DNA of 44,719 nucleotides from an uncultured Alphaproteobacteria bacterium (GTDB taxonomy: Bacteria > Pseudomonadota > Alphaproteobacteria > Rhodobacterales > Rhodobacteraceae). Each line of letters begins with the position of its first letter. Position 1 is the first letter of the stretch. Under the pieces are notes generated by a model. It ran no database searches. It was not told where the DNA came from and saw only the letters and a program-made list of their open reading frames with translations. Shown here piece by piece: positions 16,770 to 26,074 of the stretch. The stretch is taken from assembly GCA_902570265.1 (NCBI GenBank), contig CACFXF010000013.1, positions 1 to 44,719 on the forward strand, read 5' to 3'. Made by a program: the position numbers and the translations under genes.

Positions 16770-18611
16770 CTAATCATAATTATTAAAAAAATTATAAATT
16801 TGCTTAGCTAAATTACTAGATATTCCTTGAACCTGTTGTAATTCATCTATTGAGGCTTTGGATACTTCTTTGGTTGAACCAAACTTCATAAGCAAATTTT
16901 TTCTTCTAACTCCACCTAACCCACTTATTTCATCTAATCTTGTACTTATAATAGATTTACTTCTTTTTTGTCTATGGGCCCCAATTACAAATCTATGAAC
17001 TTCATCTCTCAATCTTTGTAGAAAATATCTTAGAGCATGATCACTGGGAATTTCCAATTGAATATTATTTTCATGATAAAATCTTTCTTGTCCAGAATTT
17101 CTTTTTGGGCCCTTTGCGATTGCGATTATAGGTATTTCACCATAGCCAATTTCTATAAGCAAATTCTGTATAACTGATAATTGTCCTTTTCCTCCATCTA
17201 AAACTATTACATCAGGTATTTTTAAGTCTTGTAATGGAGTTTTTTTCCTAAATCTTTTAGTAAATACATACTTCATCATAGAAGTATCATCCCTATTTTC
17301 AAGTTCTTCCATTATAATATTAAATTTGCGATATTCCGATTTCATAAGACCATCTGGTCCAGATACTACCATTGCACCAACAGCATAAGCACCTTGAATA
17401 TGTGAATTATCATAAACTTCAATTCTTTCAGGTGAATTTTTAAGACCCAAAAGTTCCGCTAACTGTAATAGTAATTTCCTATGAGTAGTATTTTCAGCCA
17501 TTTTTCTAATTAGGCTTTCTTTAGCATTCCTTAGTCCATCAAAAACTAATTCTTTTTTTTCTCCTTTTACAGGGTTAACAATCTTAACACTTTTGCCAAG
17601 TTTTTGGGTAAATAGCTTTTCCATAAGAGTTTGACTATTTATTTCATTTGATACTAATATCAATTTTGCCGGTATTCTATTTAAATAAAATTGACCTAGA
17701 AAAGCTTCCATAATTTCTGATTCAGTCATATCGGGAGAAACTTTTGGATAATAATCTCTATTCCCCCAATTTTGATTATATCTGATGAAATAAACCTGAA
17801 CACAAGCTTGACCAGAATCTATATATAGAGCAAAAATATCAGCCTCTTTTATTTTTTCAGGGTTAATACCTTGAATCGAATGAATTTTTGTTATTGCTTT
17901 AATCCTATCACGGTAAGAAGCTGCAAGTTCGAAATTCATTACTTTTGAGGCTGAAATCATTTCTTCAGAAAGTTTTTTTTGAACCTCCTCTGATTTTCCT
18001 CTTAAGAATTCATCTGCTGAAACTACTAATTTTGCATAATCTAATTTACTAATTTTACCTCCACAGGGTCCAGCACATCTCTTCAAATGGTAATTAAGAC
18101 AAGGTCGATTTCCAGCCTCTACCTCTTTATCGGTACATGATCTTAACAAAAATACCTTTTGTAATGTATTAAGCGTCCTATTAACTGCGCCTGCACTTGC
18201 AAACGGACCATAATATTTACCATTCCTCTTTTTTTGTCCTCTATGTTTTTCAATTCTCGGAAAGTCGTGTTCGGAAGAAATAAAAATGTAAGGAAAAGAT
18301 TTATCATCCCTTAATAAAACATTATACTTAGGCTTTAGTTGTTTGATTAAATTTTGTTCTAATAAAAGAGCTTCTGTTTCATTTTTAGTAGTAAGAAAGA
18401 GCATATAGGATGTTGCAAAAATCATTTGCTGAATTCTTAATGGGTGGCCACTATATTTTGTATAATTAGAAACTCTTTTTTTTAAATTTTTTGCTTTTCC
18501 TACGTATAAGGTATTATGATTGAAATCCAACATTCTGTAAACGCCTGAGCTATTACTCAAATCTTTTTGGTAATGCTTAATTAGATCTATACCAGTAAGA
18601 TTATTAGCCAT
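16770..18611 (-). CDS. uvrC: UvrABC excinuclease subunit C
   Basis: Makes both incisions in nucleotide excision repair. The 613 residues hold a GIY-YIG nuclease (SGVYRMLDFNHNTLYVGKAK, about residues 18-37), the Cys cluster CLNYHLKRCAGPC (about 170-182), a UVR motif near 205-240, the RNase H-like 5' nuclease (VYDNSHIQGAYAVGAMVV, IVLDGGKGQLSVI and HRFVIGAHRQKR, about 390-540), and C-terminal helix-hairpin-helix repeats (LDEISGLGGVRRKNLL and VQGISSNLAKQIYNF). Length and order are those of a complete enzyme. About 250 bp of noncoding DNA precede it. Confidence 0.97.
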   Translation of the reverse strand: MANNLTGIDLIKHYQKDLSNSSGVYRMLDFNHNTLYVGKAKNLKKRVSNYTKYSGHPLRIQQMIFATSYMLFLTTKNETEALLLEQNLIKQLKPKYNVLLRDDKSFPYIFISSEHDFPRIEKHRGQKKRNGKYYGPFASAGAVNRTLNTLQKVFLLRSCTDKEVEAGNRPCLNYHLKRCAGPCGGKISKLDYAKLVVSADEFLRGKSEEVQKKLSEEMISASKVMNFELAASYRDRIKAITKIHSIQGINPEKIKEADIFALYIDSGQACVQVYFIRYNQNWGNRDYYPKVSPDMTESEIMEAFLGQFYLNRIPAKLILVSNEINSQTLMEKLFTQKLGKSVKIVNPVKGEKKELVFDGLRNAKESLIRKMAENTTHRKLLLQLAELLGLKNSPERIEVYDNSHIQGAYAVGAMVVSGPDGLMKSEYRKFNIIMEELENRDDTSMMKYVFTKRFRKKTPLQDLKIPDVIVLDGGKGQLSVIQNLLIEIGYGEIPIIAIAKGPKRNSGQERFYHENNIQLEIPSDHALRYFLQRLRDEVHRFVIGAHRQKRSKSIISTRLDEISGLGGVRRKNLLMKFGSTKEVSKASIDELQQVQGISSNLAKQIYNFFNNYD

Positions 18612-18865
18612 TTAATATACCTATAACTTTTATTATTTTATTAATTATAATATTATTTAAATATAAACTTGAAAATTTTAGCATAGAATTGGCTTCTAAA
18701 AAAGTTTCCACGAATTCTGTGGAAAACACTGGGGGTAATTATTATTAAATGTTCTAAAACCCTTTAATTTACTAATGGTTTATAAGGTTGCCTAAAAATT
18801 GTGCAAATAAATTAAACTATTGATTTTAAATGATTTTTTTTGCACTAAAAAAATTATTTGATAAA
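18612..18865. other. Intergenic region upstream of uvrC with a GTGGAAA inverted repeat
   Basis: This 254-bp stretch between the dehydrogenase stop and the uvrC start has no ORF or RNA gene that I can support. It contains TTTCCAC (18705-18711) and GTGGAAA (18719-18725) around the 7-base centre GAATTCT. GTGCAAA near 18800 and TTTGCAC near 18840 form another, widely spaced, inverted pair. A TATAAT on the minus strand lies about 35 bp before the uvrC start. The uvrC promoter probably lies here. Confidence 0.4.
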
Positions 18866-19621
18866 TCACCACTTTAAATGTTCTCCACCATCTAAAGTAA
18901 TTAATTGACCAGTTAGACCAGGAGATGAAATAATATAAAGTATAGCTCTTGATATTTCCTGAACATCTGAACCTCTCTTAAGTAATGTACTTTTTCTTTG
19001 ATTTTGAAATTGTTCCTCACTCTGATGACTGGCTTTTAAAATTGGTCCTGGTCCAATTGCATTAACACGAATCTTAGGACCTAACTCTTGAGCTGCTATT
19101 TTTGTAAAGTTTAATAAACTTGATTTTGCTAGTGTGTAGCTAAAAAATCTTGGATTCAAATTTAAAACTTTTTGGTCGATAATGTTGATTATATTAGAGC
19201 TCGCAATAATTTCATTATTTTCATCTTTAAAATGATCTGGAACTTGTTTAGAAAACTCCTTAGATAAAAAAACTGGAGCTTTAAGATTTGTGAAAAAGTG
19301 TCTATCCCAACTCTCTAAAGTCAAACTTAGAAGACTATCATTTTCGAATATTGAGGCATTGTTAACTAATAGATTAATAGGCTTACCAATAGTTTGAGTA
19401 GTTTCTTCAATTAAACTGGTTATTTCATAATCCTTTAACAAATTTGCTTTAATACAAAAAGCAGCTATCCCAAAACTTTTTAATTTTGCTACTAATTCTT
19501 CAGCTTCCTTTCTAGATTCAGAATAATGAATTACAACATCAAAACCGTTTTCTGCAAGGGAAAGGGCAATTCCCTTCCCTATTCGTTTTGCACCACCAGT
19601 AATCAATGCTAACTTAGACAA
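18866..19621 (-). CDS. Short-chain dehydrogenase/reductase, pteridine-reductase-like
   Basis: Classical SDR of 251 residues: nucleotide loop ALITGGAKRIGKGIA (about 5-19), LVNNASIFEND (about 83-93), the YxxxK pair in FFSYTLAKSSLLNF (about 158-171), and VNAIGPGPI (about 185-193). The TGGAKRIG loop resembles FolM and pteridine reductases, and dehydrogenases of this type often stand before uvrC in Alphaproteobacteria; the substrate is still a guess. The usual catalytic Ser region reads SSNIINIIDQKVLNLNPRF, in line with pteridine-reductase-like enzymes. It starts 39 bp after the S49 peptidase gene. Confidence 0.85.
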   Translation of the reverse strand: MSKLALITGGAKRIGKGIALSLAENGFDVVIHYSESRKEAEELVAKLKSFGIAAFCIKANLLKDYEITSLIEETTQTIGKPINLLVNNASIFENDSLLSLTLESWDRHFFTNLKAPVFLSKEFSKQVPDHFKDENNEIIASSNIINIIDQKVLNLNPRFFSYTLAKSSLLNFTKIAAQELGPKIRVNAIGPGPILKASHQSEEQFQNQRKSTLLKRGSDVQEISRAILYIISSPGLTGQLITLDGGEHLKW

Positions 19622-19660
19622 TTTTTTTCCTCTAATAAAAAAACGTTTGATTAAATCTTT

Positions 19661-20470
19661 TTAAAGTTTGAACTTAGAAAATATTATTTTTTCCTCTATT
19701 GACTCAAAAATACTATCTACAGAAGCTTTACCAAACTTTGAAAAAAAACCTCTTTTTCTTTCCAATTTTTTGAATTTTACATCCTCTCCAAATTTCTCTG
19801 CGATTATAGTTTCTAAATGCCCGATTCCATCTATTAAGCCTAACTCTTTAGCACGAGCAGCTTCCCAAACCTCTCCAGTAAATATTTTTTTTCCAATGAT
19901 TTTCTCTGACCTTCTTTCAGTTACAAAATTCTTAAAGTTTTCATGTATCCCTTTTTGTATTGCTTTAAGTCTAACTATTTCATCCTTTTTCTCTGGTTTA
20001 AATGGATCAAGCATACTTTTTTCTTCTCCAGAAGTATAAACCCTCCTTTCTACTCCTTGTCGTGTTATAAATTCATGGAAACCAAAGCCTGCAGATATTA
20101 CACCAATAGACCCAACTATAGAATTTTCATCTGCATAAATTTCATTAGCTGAACAAGCCAACCAATATCCCCCTGAAGCCGCTACATCCTCACAGAAGGC
20201 TATAACAGGTATATCTTTTTTTTTGGATAATCTTATAATTCTTGCAGCAATAAGTGAAGACTGAGAAGGTGATCCGCCCGGAGAATTAATAATTAATGCA
20301 ATAGCTTTAAGTCTACCTAACTCAAAAGCTTTTTCTATTATAGGCGCTAATGATTGATCATTAATTCCGCCACCAAATCTGCCACCAGTTGAAATAACCC
20401 CCTCCAGACGAATAATAGCTACTAAACCAGACTTTTTAAATTTTTTTCTTAACCAGGACCAGATTCTCAT
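19661..20470 (-). CDS. S49 family signal-peptide-peptidase-like serine protease
   Basis: A 269-residue SppA/SohB-like protease with a Ser-Lys dyad. The nucleophile lies in CEDVAASGGYWLACSANEIY (about residues 93-112) and the general-base Lys in TSGEEKSMLDPF (about 146-157). Other family blocks are ALIINSPGGSPSQS near 58-71 and SIVGSIGVI near 119-127. Unlike most family members it has no clear N-terminal membrane anchor; only short hydrophobic stretches occur. The start has AAGGAG a few bases upstream. It heads a minus-strand gene series leading to uvrC and moaE, and is divergent from the CoA-transferase gene across about 150 bp. Confidence 0.88.
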   Translation of the reverse strand: MRIWSWLRKKFKKSGLVAIIRLEGVISTGGRFGGGINDQSLAPIIEKAFELGRLKAIALIINSPGGSPSQSSLIAARIIRLSKKKDIPVIAFCEDVAASGGYWLACSANEIYADENSIVGSIGVISAGFGFHEFITRQGVERRVYTSGEEKSMLDPFKPEKKDEIVRLKAIQKGIHENFKNFVTERRSEKIIGKKIFTGEVWEAARAKELGLIDGIGHLETIIAEKFGEDVKFKKLERKRGFFSKFGKASVDSIFESIEEKIIFSKFKL

Positions 20471-20619
20471 TTTAACTCCTTGATTGATCTTAAAGAAATC
20501 ACTATAGCTTTTTGTTACAACATGATTAAGCCATAAATTGTAGTAAATAAAGATGTTTACTAAGGTTTATTTAATAATCAAACATAAATTAGCAACTATT
20601 TATTTTGTAAAAATTTCAA

Positions 20620-21771
20620 ATGAAAATAACAAAATCTCCTTTAGAAGGTTTAAAAGTTTTAGAACTAGCAAGAGTATTAGCGGGGCCTTGGGCTGGTCAA
20701 ATATTAGCAGATCTTGGTGCAGAAGTTATAAAAGTAGAATCCCCAACAGGGGATGAAACTAGAAATTGGGGAGAGGATAGTGTCAATAATAATAGCTCAT
20801 ATTTTAAATGTACTAATAGAGGAAAATCATCTTTTGTAGCTAATTTTAAAAATAAAAGTGAGCTAAAAATGGTTCAATTTTTAGCAAAAAAAGCTGACGT
20901 AATTATAGAAAATTATAAAGTTGATGACTTAAAAAAATATAAATTAGATTATAAAAGTATAAAAAAATTTAATAATTCTATAATATATTGTTCAATTACA
21001 GGATTTGGCCAAAATGGACCTTTATCATCATTACCAGGATATGATTTCATAATTCAGGCTATGGCTGGGATAATGAATATAACAGGTGAAGAGAATGGGC
21101 CACCTATCAAACCAGGTGTTGCTTACGCAGACATTTTTACCTCACTTTATAGTGTAGTGGCTATTCAATCAGCACTACTTTCTAAAGCAAGAAATGAATC
21201 AGGTAGTTACATAGATATGTCCTTATACGATACTCAACTAGCTGTCTTAGCCAACCAAGCCTCTTCTTACTTGCTTAGTAAAAAAGAACCAAAAAGAATG
21301 GGTAATATGCACCCTTCAATAGTTCCTTATCAATTATTTGAAGTTAAAAATGGTGATATAGTCATTGCCTGTGGGAACGATCAGCAATTTAAATCACTTT
21401 GCAAAGCTTTTAATTGGGATTTTGCTATTTCTGAAAAATTTTCAACTAATAAAAAGCGAATTAAACATAGAGATCAATTAATCAATAAATTATCAAATAA
21501 ATTAAAAAAATATACCAAAGAAAAGATTATTAGCACTTTACAAAATGCGAATGTACCCGTTGGAACTGTGAATTCCGTAAGTGAAGCGTTAAACCATAGA
21601 CAAACAAAATCAAGAAAAATGATTAAATCAATTAATGGAGAAAAATTCTTAAGAACACCTATATCGTTTAATAACTTTAAATTAAATCATAAGAAACTAG
21701 CACCTGAGTTGGGTGAAAGTAATAAACAAATCAAAAAGAAAATTTTATTGAATAAAATTTGGGAGGAATAA
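20620..21771 (+). CDS. CaiB/BaiF family (family III) CoA-transferase
   Basis: Transfers CoA between carboxylic acids through an enzyme-bound acyl anhydride. The protein opens with LEGLKVLELARVLAGPWAGQ, then ADLGAEVIKVESPTGDETRNWG (about residues 29-50). The expected catalytic Asp lies in GSYIDMSLYD (about 196-205), and the substrate loop is near GFGQNGPLSSLPGYDFI (about 128-144). Length (383) is typical of the formyl-/succinyl-CoA transferase class, but the acid cannot be identified from sequence. It is followed after one base by a Tas-type reductase, suggesting co-expression. Confidence 0.9.
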   Translation: MKITKSPLEGLKVLELARVLAGPWAGQILADLGAEVIKVESPTGDETRNWGEDSVNNNSSYFKCTNRGKSSFVANFKNKSELKMVQFLAKKADVIIENYKVDDLKKYKLDYKSIKKFNNSIIYCSITGFGQNGPLSSLPGYDFIIQAMAGIMNITGEENGPPIKPGVAYADIFTSLYSVVAIQSALLSKARNESGSYIDMSLYDTQLAVLANQASSYLLSKKEPKRMGNMHPSIVPYQLFEVKNGDIVIACGNDQQFKSLCKAFNWDFAISEKFSTNKKRIKHRDQLINKLSNKLKKYTKEKIISTLQNANVPVGTVNSVSEALNHRQTKSRKMIKSINGEKFLRTPISFNNFKLNHKKLAPELGESNKQIKKKILLNKIWEE

Positions 21772-21772
21772 C

Positions 21773-22816
21773 TTGAAATTTAATAAACTTGGTCAAAGTG
21801 ATTTAGAAGTATCTAGTTATTGTTTGGGTTCAATGACCTGGGGGGAAGCGACATCAGAAGATGACGGACATTGGCAATTAGACTTTTCAATTGAAAGTGG
21901 AATAAATTTTGTAGACACAGCTGAAATGTACCCTACAAACCCATTAAGAAAAGAAACTGCTGGTAATACAGAAAAAATAATAGGTAATTGGATAAAAAAA
22001 CGAAAAAAAAGAGACGATATAATTATTGCTACTAAAGTTGTTGGAATAGGAAACAAAACTGTAAGAAATGAACAAGCTATCAATAAAAGCACAATGGAGG
22101 AGGCATTAACTAATAGTTTAAAAAAACTTAAAACTGATTATATCGACCTCTACCAACTGCACTGGCCTAATAGGGGATCTTATCACTTTCGACAAAATTG
22201 GAATTATAACCCTATTCACCAAGATACAGAAAAAATTAAACAAGATATATTTGATATATTAGATTTTCTTTCAAAGAAAGTTACAGAAGGAAAAATAAGA
22301 ACCATTGGTTTATCAAATGAAACGGCTTGGGGTACAATGCAGTTTCTTAAGATTGCAAATGAGAATAATTTTGAACGTGTGGTATCTATTCAAAATGAAT
22401 ATAGTCTTCTTTGTAGATTCTATGATACTGATTTGGCTGAAGTAAGTCATAACGAAAATGTAAGCTTACTAGCTTATTCTCCATTAGCTGCAGGTTTATT
22501 AACTGGTAAATATCAAGATGGAAAAGTACCAGATAACTCACGACTTCAAGCTTCTCCAGGATTAATGGGAAGATTTAATCAAAGATCTTTATTAGCAGTA
22601 CAAAACTATTTAAGCATAGCCAAAAAATATGAAATAAACCCTGTGCATTTAGCTCTTGCATATTGCGATCAAAAACCTTTTATGGGATCAATTATTTTTG
22701 GTGCAACTACCAAAAAACAATTGAAGACTATTATAAATGGTTTAGATACAAAGTTATCAACTGAAGTGTTGAATGATTTGGATAAAGTACATAGAGAGTT
22801 TCCATTTCCAATTTGA
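21773..22816 (+). CDS. tas: Tas-type aldo/keto reductase
   Basis: NADPH-dependent TIM-barrel reductase of 347 residues, the same length as E. coli Tas, with the Tas-like opening FNKLGQSDLEVSSYCLGSMTWGE, the NFVDTAEMYPTNPLRKETAG segment containing the catalytic Asp and Tyr (about residues 44-63), the catalytic Lys in IIATKVVG, and the active-site His in LYQLHWPNRG (about 125-134). The cofactor end is IIFGATTKKQL near 300-315. The start is TTG 21773 with GGGAGGA just upstream, overlapping the CoA-transferase end region. Natural substrate is unknown for the family. Confidence 0.88.
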   Translation: MKFNKLGQSDLEVSSYCLGSMTWGEATSEDDGHWQLDFSIESGINFVDTAEMYPTNPLRKETAGNTEKIIGNWIKKRKKRDDIIIATKVVGIGNKTVRNEQAINKSTMEEALTNSLKKLKTDYIDLYQLHWPNRGSYHFRQNWNYNPIHQDTEKIKQDIFDILDFLSKKVTEGKIRTIGLSNETAWGTMQFLKIANENNFERVVSIQNEYSLLCRFYDTDLAEVSHNENVSLLAYSPLAAGLLTGKYQDGKVPDNSRLQASPGLMGRFNQRSLLAVQNYLSIAKKYEINPVHLALAYCDQKPFMGSIIFGATTKKQLKTIINGLDTKLSTEVLNDLDKVHREFPFPI

Positions 22817-22831
22817 TTAAAAGTTTGATTA

Positions 22832-23761
22832 ATGATTTCAGTAAAAAATTTAAATAAAATTTACTCTGATAATTTTTATGCTCTCTTTAATATCTCTTTA
22901 GATATAAAACAAGGAGAAGTTTTTGCTCTACTTGGACCTAATGGAGCTGGAAAAACTACCCTTATATCATCAATATGTGGATTAATAAAACAAACAAGTG
23001 GAGAAATAAAAGTTTCAAATTTTGATACTATAAAAGACTATAAAAAAACAAGATCATTGATTGGACTAGTTCCACAAGAATTTCCTCTAGAAAATTATGA
23101 AAGCGTTTTAAATACTGTTAATTTTTCGAGAGGCCTATTTGGAAAAAAACCAGACGAAAACCATGTAAAAAAGGTACTTCAATCTCTGAAGCTTTGGAAT
23201 AAAAAAAATTCTCCAATAATTACCTTATCTGGAGGGATGAAAAGAAGAGTACTTATAGCTAAAGCACTTTCCCATAATCCAAAAATTCTTTTTTTAGATG
23301 AGCCTACTTCGGGAGTAGATATTCAGCTTAGGAAAGAAATGTGGGAGATGATACTTAAGTTAAAAAGAAGTGGTGTTACAGTTATATTAACCACACATTA
23401 TATTAAGGAAGCAGAGACCATTGCCGATAGAATAGGTATACTAAATAAAGGGGAATTAATTTTAGTTGAAAACAAAGAAAATTTAATTAATAAATTTGGA
23501 GAGAAAACTATCATTATAGAATTTGGGAAAAAGATAGATAAAATTCCAAAACAAATAAAAGCTTTTGATAGCTTCATTACTGATGATAATCTTTGCTTAA
23601 TTATTAAGAAATTAAAAAACCAAAAAGACATTAATATCACAAATATAATGAAAGTTATTTCAGAACTAGAAATACCTATTATTGATATAAAAACTGAAGA
23701 AAGTTCCTTAGAAGATATTTTTTTAGATATTATTAATGAGAAGATGAAAAGTGAATTTTAA
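22832..23761 (+). CDS. ABC transporter ATP-binding protein, YadG-like exporter
   Basis: The 309-residue ATPase has Walker A GPNGAGKTTLISSICG (about residues 35-50), the Q-loop in GLVPQEFPLENYE, signature LSGGMKRRV (about 133-141), Walker B ILFLDEPTSGVD (about 153-164) and the switch His in ILTTHYIKEAE (about 182-192). A 100-residue C-terminal extension is typical of ABC-2 exporters. It overlaps the permease gene by 11 bp, so together they make one transporter. YadG/YadH-type exporters have no firmly assigned substrate. Confidence 0.93.
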   Translation: MISVKNLNKIYSDNFYALFNISLDIKQGEVFALLGPNGAGKTTLISSICGLIKQTSGEIKVSNFDTIKDYKKTRSLIGLVPQEFPLENYESVLNTVNFSRGLFGKKPDENHVKKVLQSLKLWNKKNSPIITLSGGMKRRVLIAKALSHNPKILFLDEPTSGVDIQLRKEMWEMILKLKRSGVTVILTTHYIKEAETIADRIGILNKGELILVENKENLINKFGEKTIIIEFGKKIDKIPKQIKAFDSFITDDNLCLIIKKLKNQKDINITNIMKVISELEIPIIDIKTEESSLEDIFLDIINEKMKSEF

Positions 23762-24512
23762 TTCAATTAAAGCAATCTATAAATTTGAAATGGCAAGGGC
23801 ATTAAGAACAATAATGCAAAGTATTTTAGCACCTGTTCTTTCTACTTCACTGTATTTTGTTGTATTTGGTGCTGCAATAGGAAGTAAAATATCAATGATA
23901 GATACTGTGTCCTATGGGGCTTTTATTATCCCTGGTCTAGTGATGCTATCTGTAATGACTACAAGTGTTAATTTTGCAGCATTTGGTATATATTTACCAA
24001 AATATAATGGCTCTATTTTTGAATTGATGTCAGCCCCTATTTCAGCGTATGAAATAGTTATTGGGTATGCAGGAGCAGCTGCTAGTAAATCGATACTAAT
24101 TAGCATATTAATTTTATTAACATCAACAATATTTGTAGATTTTTATATTAAACATCCCTTATTAATGCTTTTGTTATTGGTAATAACAAGTATTACTTTT
24201 TCACTTTTTGGATTCATTATTGGAATATGGGCTACAAATTTTGAAAAGCTCCAATTAATTCCTTTGATAATTATAACACCCTTGGTTTTTCTTGGAGGAA
24301 GTTTCTATTCCATATCAATGCTACCAGAATTATGGCAGCTTGTAACAAAATTAAATCCAATCTTTTATATAATAAATGGTTTTAGATGGAGTTTTTTTGG
24401 GACATCAGACATAGACCTCTTTACTTCACTAAGTTTAATTATAATTTTTCTATTTATATGCTTAGCAATAATCGGTTTAATTTTTAAAACGGGTTATAGA
24501 ATAAAAGGTTAG
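23751..24512 (+). CDS. ABC-2 type transporter permease, YadH-like
   Basis: A 253-residue membrane protein with six predicted helices. Family blocks are YKFEMARALRTIMQSILAPV near residues 10-29, YGAFIIPGLVMLSVMTTSVNF (residues about 53-73), PISAYEIVIGYAGAAASKS near 100-118, and PLVFLGGSFYSISMLP with LNPIFYIINGFRWSFFG (about 180-222), the C-terminal ABC-2 signature. It partners the upstream ATPase, whose gene it overlaps. It ends 7 bp from the convergent MttB-family gene. Confidence 0.92.
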   Translation: MNFNSIKAIYKFEMARALRTIMQSILAPVLSTSLYFVVFGAAIGSKISMIDTVSYGAFIIPGLVMLSVMTTSVNFAAFGIYLPKYNGSIFELMSAPISAYEIVIGYAGAAASKSILISILILLTSTIFVDFYIKHPLLMLLLLVITSITFSLFGFIIGIWATNFEKLQLIPLIIITPLVFLGGSFYSISMLPELWQLVTKLNPIFYIINGFRWSFFGTSDIDLFTSLSLIIIFLFICLAIIGLIFKTGYRIKG

Positions 24513-24519
24513 AAAAACT

Positions 24520-26073
24520 CTAAATTTTTAAATGTATAGGAAACTTTTGATTTATTTCTTTTCTTAATGAAGGATGTAATTCATCTTTAATTGGAGTAGA
24601 AAGTAAATCTTTAGTTCTCTCTTTTGCTTTTAACAAAAGGTCTGGTTTTCCATTTTCTGCCCATTCTTTTGGACTAGTTCTATCTCCTAAATTTGGGTAA
24701 ATATATTCTGTTTGCATCAAACTTAAGGTCTGATTGTGACCTAGGTAATGACCTGGCCCATTTAAACAAATCTCTTTCATGGTTTGAAAGCTTAAACTAG
24801 AATCTGTAATTTCAATCCCTTTTACACATCTTAATGCTTGTCCAAGTAAATCGTCTCCAAGAACCATACTCTCTAAGCAAAATCCAAGAAGTGATGCATG
24901 CATTCCTACAGACTCATAAACTAAATTGAGGCCAGCTAATCCAGCCATAACGTTTGATGTTGCCTGTTCCCAACCTGCCTGCATATTAGGTAATTTTGAG
25001 TCAGCTATTCCTGCAGCCGCTCCACCTGGAAGGTTATAAAATCTATGCATTTGTGCACACCCCGCAGTAAGAAGTGCTTGCTCACCTGATCCTCCAGACA
25101 TCGCTCCAGTTCTCAAATCTGAAACAAAAGGCCAGGTTCCAAAAATAGCTGGATAGCCCTTTTCTACTGAATTTACGTATATTAATCCAGCTAAACATTC
25201 AGCTACTGCCTGCACAATTGCACCCCCAATAGGAGCAGGAGCAGTTGCTCCAGCTTGGCCTGCAGATAAAAGAAGAATTGGCATTCCAGATTTTATGCAC
25301 TCTTCCATGACTAAACAGCTTTCCGTTGCAAATTTTAATGGTGGTACTACAAAACAATTTGAATTTGATATAAAAGGTTTTTCAAGCCATGAATTCTTAC
25401 CACCAGCTAATATATGTACCATTTCCATTATTGGTTTAACATAAGAAGCCTCTGTGAATGATACTCCTACATGCTTACTTGTTCCAGCACAACATGCAAA
25501 AACAGTATTCAAATCCATTTCAAAATTATCAGGAATATCCCTACAAACCATTGGTCTTTGCAGAAAATGAATATTGTCTAGATGATCAGACAATTTTGCT
25601 GCTGAAAATAAATCTTTTACTGTACTATCTCTATATTCATTAGTTTCTAAATCAACAACATGTACTGCGGCACCAGCAGTACCATAATGAACTCTATTTT
25701 TTTTTAATAACAAGTTATTACTGTTGGTGCGGCTATGTAGTACAAAATCTCTTGCTGCAAAAGATAAGGTATCTTCAACTAAGGATCTTGGAAATCTCAA
25801 CCTCCCATCTTCTCCTAAAACTGCACCCACAGAAGTCATCGCTTTAACACCACTTTCAGGAGCATCCGCAAGACCTATTTCCTCTAGAACTTGAAGAACT
25901 GAATTGTGAATTCTTAAAATCTCTTCTTGTGTTAGTGGATTATATGTACCACCTATTAAGCCTGGATTTACAGGACGTAATTCTTTAGCAAGAGGTGCTG
26001 ATCTTAAAGCTTGTCTGGCACTTCTTCCTCCAGATCTTTTTTTAGCTCCTTTGTTCGGTAAATCAGTATTCAT
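24520..26073 (-). CDS. MttB-family (trimethylamine/glycine-betaine-type) methyltransferase without pyrrolysine
   Basis: About 517 residues of the MttB superfamily, which moves methyl groups from quaternary or tertiary amines to a corrinoid protein. Family-like blocks are RRSARQALR-type N-terminus (RSGGRSARQALRS), GLIGGTYNPLTQEEILRIH, HYGTAGAAVHVVDLETNEYR, AGTSKHVGVSF, LSAGQAGATAPAPIGGA and GLNLVYESVGMHASLLGF. There is no in-frame amber codon, so it belongs to the non-pyrrolysine branch that includes glycine betaine methyltransferase MtgB. I prefer ATG 26073, one base after the preceding stop; an ATG at 26106 would overlap that gene by 32 bp. It is the last gene of an operon with two demethylating dehydrogenases. 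No corrinoid protein gene is adjacent, and the substrate is inferred only. Confidence 0.85.
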   Translation of the reverse strand: MNTDLPNKGAKKRSGGRSARQALRSAPLAKELRPVNPGLIGGTYNPLTQEEILRIHNSVLQVLEEIGLADAPESGVKAMTSVGAVLGEDGRLRFPRSLVEDTLSFAARDFVLHSRTNSNNLLLKKNRVHYGTAGAAVHVVDLETNEYRDSTVKDLFSAAKLSDHLDNIHFLQRPMVCRDIPDNFEMDLNTVFACCAGTSKHVGVSFTEASYVKPIMEMVHILAGGKNSWLEKPFISNSNCFVVPPLKFATESCLVMEECIKSGMPILLLSAGQAGATAPAPIGGAIVQAVAECLAGLIYVNSVEKGYPAIFGTWPFVSDLRTGAMSGGSGEQALLTAGCAQMHRFYNLPGGAAAGIADSKLPNMQAGWEQATSNVMAGLAGLNLVYESVGMHASLLGFCLESMVLGDDLLGQALRCVKGIEITDSSLSFQTMKEICLNGPGHYLGHNQTLSLMQTEYIYPNLGDRTSPKEWAENGKPDLLLKAKERTKDLLSTPIKDELHPSLRKEINQKFPIHLKI

Positions 26074-26074
26074 A

